A stretch of DNA of 42,752 bases from Candidatus Sulfotelmatobacter sp. (GTDB taxonomy: Bacteria > Acidobacteriota > Terriglobia > Terriglobales > Acidobacteriaceae). The position numbers and the translations under genes were made by a program. The notes beneath the pieces are model-generated. The model was not told where the DNA came from and did no database searches. It was given only the letters and a program-made list of their open reading frames with translations. The stretch is taken from assembly GCA_030041415.1 (NCBI GenBank), contig JASHNX010000166.1:1-42752 (forward strand), in the 5' to 3' direction. Of this stretch, positions 37,119 through 42,752 are shown piece after piece (within the stretch, counting starts at the first letter, position 1; each line of letters starts with the position of its first letter).

Positions 37119-37895
37119 TTACTTGATCACTCCCCGCTCCGCCCCTTCAATAAACTGGATCAGCCGGTCCACATCTTCGCTCCGTTCCCGCTCCACCTTC
37201 AGCTTCTGCAGCGCCTGCGAAGTATTCAGCTTCGACGCCAGCAAGGTCTTATACGCATGATGCAGTTTGCGAATGCGCTCTTTCGAGAACCCGCGCCGCT
37301 CCAGTCCGATCTTGTTCAACCCATATGCGTGCGTATCGCGCGAAGCCGAGGTCATCGAAAACGGCAGCACATCCTGCGTGATCGTCGTTCCGCCGCCAAT
37401 GTACGCATGCGCCCCAATCCGTACAAACTGATGCACCGGACACAGCGCTCCCACTACCGCCCACTCTTCCACCGTCACGTGCCCGGCCAGCGTTGCGCCG
37501 TTCACCAGCATGCAGTGGTCGCCGATCACCGTGTCGTGCCCGATGTGCGTATACGCCATGATCAGCGTGTGGCTGCCGACCCGCGTCACCCCGCCACCTT
37601 TTACCGTTCCGCGGCTGATGGTCACGCACTCGCGAATTTCGTTGTGATTGCCGATCTCGAGCCGCGTCGGCTCGCCCCGGTAGGTCACGTCCTGCGGTGC
37701 CATGCCGATCACGCAGAAGGGAAAGAAAGAATTATCGGAGCCGATCTTCGTCGGTCCCTCGATCGCCACATGGGAAATCAGCCGGCAATTCTCGCCCAGC
37801 TCCACGTCCGGCCCGATCACGCAATAAGGACCCACTTTGCACGATGCCGGTACACGCGCGCGGGCATCGATAATTGCGCTTGGATGGACATTCAT
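37119..37895 (-). CDS. lpxA: UDP-N-acetylglucosamine acyltransferase LpxA
   Basis: 258 residues; first step of lipid A synthesis, moves a 3-hydroxyacyl chain from ACP to UDP-GlcNAc (or the 3-amino sugar in some species). Seen: left-handed beta-helix hexapeptide repeats (residues 3-180), catalytic His120 in THIGHDTVIG, NGATLAGHV, VHQFVRIGAHAYIGG, and the C-terminal LERRGFSKERI helix. ATG 37895 fits the family start MNVHPSAIID; ATG 37943 overlaps the fabZ stop as ATGA and would add 16 residues, so coupling from that start is possible. Confidence 0.96.
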   Translation of the reverse strand: MNVHPSAIIDARARVPASCKVGPYCVIGPDVELGENCRLISHVAIEGPTKIGSDNSFFPFCVIGMAPQDVTYRGEPTRLEIGNHNEIRECVTISRGTVKGGGVTRVGSHTLIMAYTHIGHDTVIGDHCMLVNGATLAGHVTVEEWAVVGALCPVHQFVRIGAHAYIGGGTTITQDVLPFSMTSASRDTHAYGLNKIGLERRGFSKERIRKLHHAYKTLLASKLNTSQALQKLKVERERSEDVDRLIQFIEGAERGVIK

Positions 37896-37939
37896 TGCTT
37901 CGTTATCTGCTGGTGGCGCGCAGGTTACCGGAGCCGGAT

Positions 37940-38470
37940 TCATTCCGCCGCGCCATCCCCAGAGGAATCTCCCCGGCCGCGCTCGCTGTCGATCAGCTGG
38001 CACGACACGGTCGCTTCGGCAACTCTTTTGCCGTTGACATACGCGCAGCCGTGCATTTTCGCCGCAGTCATGCGCGGCACCGCGCGCCAGCCCGCAACCT
38101 CGACCTCAATCCGCAACTGATCCCCCGGTCCCACCGGCCGCCGGAACTTCGCCCGGTCGATGCCGGTGAACACCATTATTTTGTGGTCGCGGTCTTCGAC
38201 TTCGGTGAGCAGCAGCGCGCCGCCCGCCTGTGCAATCGCTTCCACGATCAGCACGCCCGGCATGATCGGCATCCCCGGAAAATGCCCGTTGAAAAACGGC
38301 TCGTTGATCGTGACATTTTTTATGGCCACAATCCGCTCTTTGCGCTTCAGTTCGAGCACGCGGTCGATCAACAGAAAAGGATAGCGGTGCGGCAGAATTC
38401 GCAGAATATCGTGAATGTCCAGCCCCGTTTTCGCCGCCGGTTCGTTCACGGGAGTAATGCTTTCCATCAT
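37940..38470 (-). CDS. fabZ: 3-hydroxyacyl-ACP dehydratase FabZ
   Basis: 176 residues (family usually ~145-150). Dehydrates 3-hydroxyacyl-ACP in fatty acid synthesis; competes with LpxA for the same acyl-ACP. Seen: LPHRYPFLLIDRVLE, catalytic His63 in NGHFPGMPIMPGVL and Glu77 in VEAIAQAGG, and FRRPVGPGDQLRIEV. The last ~20 residues (SERGRGDSSGDGAAE) are an extra disordered tail. Its TGA may overlap an lpxA ATG (ATGA at 37940-37943). First gene of the minus-strand cluster; divergent from the M20 gene. Confidence 0.96.
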   Translation of the reverse strand: MMESITPVNEPAAKTGLDIHDILRILPHRYPFLLIDRVLELKRKERIVAIKNVTINEPFFNGHFPGMPIMPGVLIVEAIAQAGGALLLTEVEDRDHKIMVFTGIDRAKFRRPVGPGDQLRIEVEVAGWRAVPRMTAAKMHGCAYVNGKRVAEATVSCQLIDSERGRGDSSGDGAAE

Positions 38471-38545
38471 AATCTGACTCGATCAGCCTGAGATTATACT
38501 GTACCGCGTCCTCGTTTCAGGGAAAGAGGGCTCCTCGACTCATGA

Positions 38546-38590
38546 TGTCATTCCGAGCAAGCCTCTTTTGCGCAGCGAGGAATCTGGGCG
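38546..38590. repeat. Dispersed GTCATTCCGAG...GAGGAATCT repeat
   Basis: GTCATTCCGAGCAAGCC at the left and GCAGCGAGGAATCT at the right, the full intergenic form of the repeat found reversed inside dnaG. It lies in the 223-bp divergent spacer between fabZ and the M20 gene. Confidence 0.7.
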
Positions 38591-38693
38591 AGCCGCGCGA
38601 AGCATCGCGTTTTTGGCGACGCAGTATCGCGCGTCCGGCTCGCATCCATATAAATCGAGCCATAACGAAAAAACGTCCACCGAGAGAGGGTCC

Positions 38694-39881
38694 GTGTTAC
38701 CTATACAACGAACGGGAAAATCCACTAATACATCCCACTCCCCCGCCCACGATCGCCTGCGCTACTTCGAGCAGCGACAGAATCAGATCGTCGAAACCAT
38801 TCGCCAGTTGGTCGAAATCGAATCGCCCAGCGACGACAAGCCGTCCCTCGCCCGCATAGCGGCACTTCTCGCGGAAAAATTCGAGGCGCTCGGCGGCAAG
38901 ACGCAAATCCATCGCAGCGCCGGATTCGGTGACAACCTTCAGGTCGATTTCGGCTCACCCGATTCTTCCCGCAAACCCGTGCTCCTTCTCGGACACCACG
39001 ACACCGTCTATCCGCTTGGCACGCTGGCTGCCATGCCCTGCAAAGTCGAGAATGGAAAGCTTCGCGGTCCCGGCGTGCTCGATATGAAGTCCGGCATCGC
39101 GCTGATCCTCCACGCCATCGAAGCTCTGCAGGCATGGCACGAAAAATTGCCTCGTCCCGTAACCGTCTTTCTGGTCTCCGATGAAGAAATCGGCAGCTAC
39201 TCTTCGCGTGCCATCACCGAAGCGCTCGCCAAGAAATCTGCCGGAGTGCTCGTCCTTGAACCTGCTGCCGGCCACGCCGCGGTCAAAACCGCGCGCAAAG
39301 GCGTCGGCGAATACACTCTGCGCGTGCAAGGCATCGCTTCTCACGCCGGTCTTGACCCGGGCAAGGGTCACAGTGCCATCGTCGAACTTGCACGCCAGAT
39401 CGCGGTTCTCGCAAAGTTCAACAATCTTCGCCACGGAGTCTCCGTCAATCCCGGCGTGCTCTCGGGCGGAACGCGAACCAATGTTGTTGCCGCCGAAGCG
39501 TCGGTCGGCATCGATGTTCGCATCCGCAGCGCAAAACAGGCCGCCGGAATTGATCGCCGCTTGCGCTCATTGAAACCCTTCGACAAGCGCTGCAAAATCG
39601 AGATCACGGGAAAAATCAACCGCCTGCCCATGGAGCGCACTGCTGGCGTCGCTGCGCTTTACGCAAAAGCCCGCGGCATCGCTTCGCAAATTGGATGGAA
39701 GCTCGGCGAAGCGGCCGTCGGCGGCGGCTCCGATGGAAACTTCACCGCCGGCCTCGGTATTCCCACACTCGACGGTATGGGCGGCGTGGGCGACGGCGCG
39801 CACGCCATCCATGAATTCATCGAAGTCTCAGAGTTGCCACGCCGCGCTCTGCTCCTCGCCGGAATGATCGAGAGCGTTTGA
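38694..39881 (+). CDS. M20 family metallopeptidase (glutamate carboxypeptidase-like)
   Basis: 395 residues from GTG 38694. Zinc exopeptidase: metal and catalytic residues in order LGHHDTVYPLG (His), GPGVLDMKSG (bridging Asp), SDEEIGS (catalytic Glu and Glu), LEPAAG (Glu), and AIHEF (last His); lid domain between residues ~180 and 290. No signal peptide. Closest in layout to carboxypeptidase G2/ArgE-like proteins; substrate unknown. GTG is chosen because GAGAGAGG lies just upstream (4-7 bases); the frame is open to 38568, but that part is a dispersed repeat. Confidence 0.92.
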   Translation: MLPIQRTGKSTNTSHSPAHDRLRYFEQRQNQIVETIRQLVEIESPSDDKPSLARIAALLAEKFEALGGKTQIHRSAGFGDNLQVDFGSPDSSRKPVLLLGHHDTVYPLGTLAAMPCKVENGKLRGPGVLDMKSGIALILHAIEALQAWHEKLPRPVTVFLVSDEEIGSYSSRAITEALAKKSAGVLVLEPAAGHAAVKTARKGVGEYTLRVQGIASHAGLDPGKGHSAIVELARQIAVLAKFNNLRHGVSVNPGVLSGGTRTNVVAAEASVGIDVRIRSAKQAAGIDRRLRSLKPFDKRCKIEITGKINRLPMERTAGVAALYAKARGIASQIGWKLGEAAVGGGSDGNFTAGLGIPTLDGMGGVGDGAHAIHEFIEVSELPRRALLLAGMIESV

Positions 39882-39895
39882 TCGAGGTCCGCGCA

Positions 39896-40228
39896 ATGCT
39901 CAAATTCATGGTCGTTATCTGCAAGCGTAAAGACATGACTCACGCGGAGTTTCAAAACTATCTGAGGAACGTTCACGGACCGATCGCCCGAAAACTTCCC
40001 GGCCTTCGCCGCTATGTGCAGAATTTCCCGCAGGAAGATGCCCAACGGAATCACCCCTCATGGGACGCCATCGTCGAACTTTATTTTGAGGATCGCGAAA
40101 GCATGGAAGCTACGTGGGCATCCCCCGAAGGTGCCGCTTCTGACGTCGACTTGCCTTTATTTGTCGATCTCGCCCGAACCACGTGGTCGGTGGTCGAAGA
40201 AGCCACACTGCTTGATACACGCTATTGA
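39896..40228 (+). CDS. EthD domain protein
   Basis: 110 residues. EthD/Dabb ferredoxin-like fold: LKFMVVICKRKDMTHAEFQN at the start (helix FQNYLRNVHGPIARKLPGL is typical of EthD), then YVQNF, DAIVELYFEDRESMEATWAS and the closing FVDLARTTWSVVEEA. EthD proteins often help degradation pathways; no partner enzyme is seen. ATG 39896 has GAGG 8 bases before; TTG 39878 overlapping the M20 stop is the alternative. Co-transcribed with the M20 gene in all likelihood. Confidence 0.85.
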   Translation: MLKFMVVICKRKDMTHAEFQNYLRNVHGPIARKLPGLRRYVQNFPQEDAQRNHPSWDAIVELYFEDRESMEATWASPEGAASDVDLPLFVDLARTTWSVVEEATLLDTRY

Positions 40229-40291
40229 ATCTGTCGCTTTTAAAAACTGGCCTCTCTGCCGATTGATCTGGCCATTCAGGGTCTTGAGCTC

Positions 40292-42334
40292 CTACCACAC
40301 CCGGCACCGGTTCTCATTCACCATCGGCGATTTCGCCGTGCAGTGAAACGCCTCCTGGAATTCCGGCATGTTCGAAACTACCCCATTTGTCCTGTATTTC
40401 TCCGGAGAATGCGGGTCCACCGTCGCCCTCAATCTTTTTGTCTCGTCGCGCGTCTGTCCGCACCAGCTCTGTCCGTATCCCACAAAAAATCTCTGCTCCG
40501 GCGTGAGGCCCTCGATCGGCTCCAGCTTCTGTCCCTTCGTATCTTCCTGCCACGCGCGATATGCCAGAATCAGCCCGCCCAGGTCGGCAATGTCCTCGCC
40601 CAACGTCAGCTTCCCGTTGATCTTGATGTCGTCGATGATCACGTAATTCGAATACTGAGTTGAAATGCAGCTCGCCCGTTTCGCAAACTCTTTTCCGTCT
40701 TCCTCCGTCCACCAGTCGAGCAAGTTTCCATGCGCGTCAAACTGCCTTCCCTCATCGTCGAATCCGTGCGTCAGTTCATGCCCGATCGTCCCTCCGGTAT
40801 CGCCATAATTTGGCGCCGCATCCGAATCCGGATCGAACGCCGGTGGCTGCAGCACTCCCGCCGGAAAATTAATGTCGTTCATCTGCGGATCGTAATACGC
40901 ATTCACTGTTGGCGGCGTCATCTCCCACTCGCCGCGATCCACCGGCTTGCCGATCTTCGCCAGTTGCCGGTTGAATTCGAACACCCGCGCCCGCTCCACA
41001 TTTCCCAGCTCATCCCCGCGCACGATTTCCAGCTTCGAATAATCCCGCCACTTGTCCGGATAGCCGATCTTGTTCGCCATCGCGTGCAGCTTCACCAGCG
41101 CCTGCTGTTTTGTCGTCGCCGACATCCACGGCAGGCTGTTGATGTCCTGCTGCATCGCGTCCTCTATCTCTTTCACCATCTTTACCGCTTCCTGCTTGGC
41201 TTCCGGGCTGAAATATTTTTCCACGTACACCTGTCCCAGAGCTTCTCCCAGGTCGTCGTCCACATTCTCTGTACATCGCTTCCATCGCGGCTTCAGCTCC
41301 TCCTCCCCCCGCAACGTTTTTCCATAAAACGCAAAGTTTTCATTCACAAACGCCGACGAGAGAAAGGCGGCATCGGCATGAATCAGGTGCCACCGCAAAT
41401 AGACCTTCCAATCCGCCAGGCTTTCTTTCTCCAGCTCCGCGTTCAGCGCCTTGAAGAAATTCGGCGACGCCACATTCAGCGAAGCAAGCGACGGCTTGCC
41501 GACCTTCGCAAAGTAAGCCGTCCATCCGAAATCCGGAGCAATCTTCTCGAACTCCGCCGACGTCATTTTGTGATCCAAATTTTTCGGCTCTCTTCGTTCC
41601 ACCCGTGTTTGCGACCCCTTGGCTAGAGCGGTTTCAATGCGCATCACCGTCTCGGATTCCGTCTTCGCCGTCTCGGCTGGATCGCCCAGCAGCTCGAACA
41701 TCTTCTGCACGTGCGCCAGATACTGCTTTCGCAACTCCACCGATTTCGCATCCTCTTTCACGTAGTAATCGCGGTCCGGAAGCCCTAAACCTCCCTGATC
41801 GGCTTCTGCGATCTCCTGGTTCGCGTCGCGAAAGTCCTGCGTCGATCCGAAGCGGAACAACACGTTCTCATCAACCATCACCGCCGCCGCGTCGGCCAGT
41901 TCTGTCTTGGAATCGATCTTCGCAATCCGCTCCAGTTCCGGCTTCAGCGGCTCCATTCCTTTCGCGTCAATCGCCTTCTCATCGACGCACGAAGCGTAGT
42001 AGTCGCCGATCTTCTGTTCCGGCGCGCTGCGCTTCGCGTCCGGCGCCGATGCCGTTTCGAGAATTCCTCTCAGGCGCGCCACATTCTCATCCTGCATTTT
42101 GGAATACGTATCCCATGACGATTGATCGGGAGGAATCGGATTTCTCTTGATCCATCCCCCGCACGAATACTGGAAAAAATCGGTGCACGGATCCACGCTC
42201 TGATCCATCGACGTGATGTCCAGCGCGGGCTCGTGCGTGGTGTTCGAAGCCGCCTGCTGCGCTGCAATCAGAGGGGTAACGCAAATCGATAGAAGAGCAA
42301 CGCTGCCGAGTCGAATCGCGAAGGCCCGAATCAT
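40292..42334 (-). CDS. Exported M13 family zinc metallopeptidase (neprilysin-like)
   Basis: 680 residues. Signal peptide (residues 1-25, cut near AQQ). The N-terminal lobe opens with DPCTDFFQYSCGGWI and continues through the family helices; the catalytic lobe has NAYYDPQMNDINFPAG, zinc motif HELTH in GHELTHGFDDEGRQFD, the third ligand Glu in GEDIADLGG, and the end RCRVW, which resembles the CxVW terminus of M13. It degrades peptides outside the cytoplasm; specificity unknown. The two start Cys (DPCTDFFQYSC) are conserved in M13. Converges with the EthD gene. Confidence 0.95.
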   Translation of the reverse strand: MIRAFAIRLGSVALLSICVTPLIAAQQAASNTTHEPALDITSMDQSVDPCTDFFQYSCGGWIKRNPIPPDQSSWDTYSKMQDENVARLRGILETASAPDAKRSAPEQKIGDYYASCVDEKAIDAKGMEPLKPELERIAKIDSKTELADAAAVMVDENVLFRFGSTQDFRDANQEIAEADQGGLGLPDRDYYVKEDAKSVELRKQYLAHVQKMFELLGDPAETAKTESETVMRIETALAKGSQTRVERREPKNLDHKMTSAEFEKIAPDFGWTAYFAKVGKPSLASLNVASPNFFKALNAELEKESLADWKVYLRWHLIHADAAFLSSAFVNENFAFYGKTLRGEEELKPRWKRCTENVDDDLGEALGQVYVEKYFSPEAKQEAVKMVKEIEDAMQQDINSLPWMSATTKQQALVKLHAMANKIGYPDKWRDYSKLEIVRGDELGNVERARVFEFNRQLAKIGKPVDRGEWEMTPPTVNAYYDPQMNDINFPAGVLQPPAFDPDSDAAPNYGDTGGTIGHELTHGFDDEGRQFDAHGNLLDWWTEEDGKEFAKRASCISTQYSNYVIIDDIKINGKLTLGEDIADLGGLILAYRAWQEDTKGQKLEPIEGLTPEQRFFVGYGQSWCGQTRDETKRLRATVDPHSPEKYRTNGVVSNMPEFQEAFHCTAKSPMVNENRCRVW

Positions 42335-42430
42335 AGAAGTGTTCTCTTTCCGGAGCGGACGCTCCGCACATCTTCAAAGGGAAAATTTATACAGTGGGCA
42401 AACTTGAAAGTAAAATCCCGAATTTCAGTG

Positions 42431-42475
42431 CGTCATTCCGAAGTCCCGCGCTTTGACCAGCGGGGCGAGGAATCT
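42431..42475. repeat. Dispersed GTCATTCCGA...GAGGAATCT repeat
   Basis: GTCATTCCGAAGTCCCGCG at the left and GCGAGGAATCTCGCGC at the right, in the 184-bp spacer before the DUF4097-type gene. Confidence 0.65.
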
Positions 42476-42518
42476 CGCGCAGGACGCCCGGCTGCAAACC
42501 GCCCAGACCTTATGCCCT

Positions 42519-42752
42519 TTAGCTTCGACTCAAACGGATCGATCCATCTCCCGTACGAATCGTCAGCAGATTTCCCCCGCCATTGATCTTGCCATGAACC
42601 TCGTTATGCTGAATCCTGCCCGCCGTCACCACCACCGGTAAATCCAGGTCGATGTGCCCATCGCCCGTGTGCAGGTCCACATCAGCGGCCAGATTCTCCG
42701 GCACTGCCAGCGTCACCGACCCATCCCCACTCTCGATCGTCCATCCCCCGGC
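42519..42752 (-). CDS. DUF4097-type beta-strand protein, C-terminal part (cut by window end)
   Basis: 77 visible residues, reading on past the window edge. Repeated short strands of the bactofilin/DUF4097 kind: ESGDGSVTLAVPENLAADVD, LHTGDGHIDLDLP and IRTGDGSIRLSRS at the C-terminus; the GDG turns every ~25-30 residues are typical. Such proteins are usually exported or membrane-anchored and of unknown role. The N-terminus, and any signal peptide, is beyond the window. Confidence 0.8.
   Translation of the reverse strand, partial: AGGWTIESGDGSVTLAVPENLAADVDLHTGDGHIDLDLPVVVTAGRIQHNEVHGKINGGGNLLTIRTGDGSIRLSRS

Noticed and set aside
38568-38693. N-terminal extension of the M20 peptidase frame
   Set aside because: It translates a dispersed repeat and spacer DNA; GTG 38694 has a ribosome site and fits the family length.

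Overview
The window looks like chromosomal DNA of a GC-rich Gram-negative bacterium, most likely an acidobacterium (Terriglobia/Koribacter-like). Lipid A genes (fabZ, lpxA, lpxI) and a TonB-like protein indicate an outer membrane. There are many secreted peptidases and carboxypeptidase-regulatory-like proteins, one exported protein with an N-terminal module I associate with Acidobacteria, and many dispersed palindromic repeats of the GTCATTCCGAG...GAGGAATCT kind. The taxonomic call is inference from memory. No rRNA, tRNA, CRISPR array, phage or insertion sequence was found.

Layout. 1-2 kb: 3' part of pyruvate kinase, a small ferredoxin-like-fold protein and an alpha/beta hydrolase. 2-4.5 kb (minus strand): a rhomboid protease and a secreted M28 peptidase. 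4.8-9.1 kb (plus strand): a LysW-like zinc-ribbon protein, then a run of small exported proteins (two carboxypeptidase-regulatory-like, one DUF4034-like, one unknown), LemA and a YtxH-like protein. 9.3-12.8 kb: hemB (minus), then a membrane histidine kinase whose phospho-acceptor His is Gln, followed by an SseB-like protein. 12.9-24 kb: information-processing block mutS2, (two hypothetical genes), dnaG, rpoD, dnaB; lepA follows on the minus strand.

26-31 kb: small membrane protein, VOC protein, exported amidohydrolase, Maf and a lipoprotein phosphoesterase. 31.3-34.9 kb: a 57-residue TatA, a TonB/TolA-like protein, a tiny FlbD-like protein, a His-rich periplasmic protein. 33.9-38.5 kb (minus): fabZ, lpxA, lipocalin-like, lpxI, DinB-like and a Gfo/Idh/MocA dehydrogenase, a lipid-A-centred cluster. 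38.7-42.75 kb: M20 peptidase, EthD-like protein, M13 metallopeptidase and the 3' end of a DUF4097-type gene.

The most unusual observations are: dispersed intergenic repeats lying in frame inside two core genes, dnaG (about residues 198-224) and mutS2 (about 306-322); a histidine kinase with an intact ATPase domain but Gln in place of the H-box His; TCCACA (DnaA-box-like) motifs in the spacers around dnaG, rpoD and dnaB; a row of hairpins ending in a terminator-like stem upstream of dnaB; and a Gfo/Idh enzyme beside lpxI whose Rossmann motif lies upstream of any ATG/GTG/TTG.
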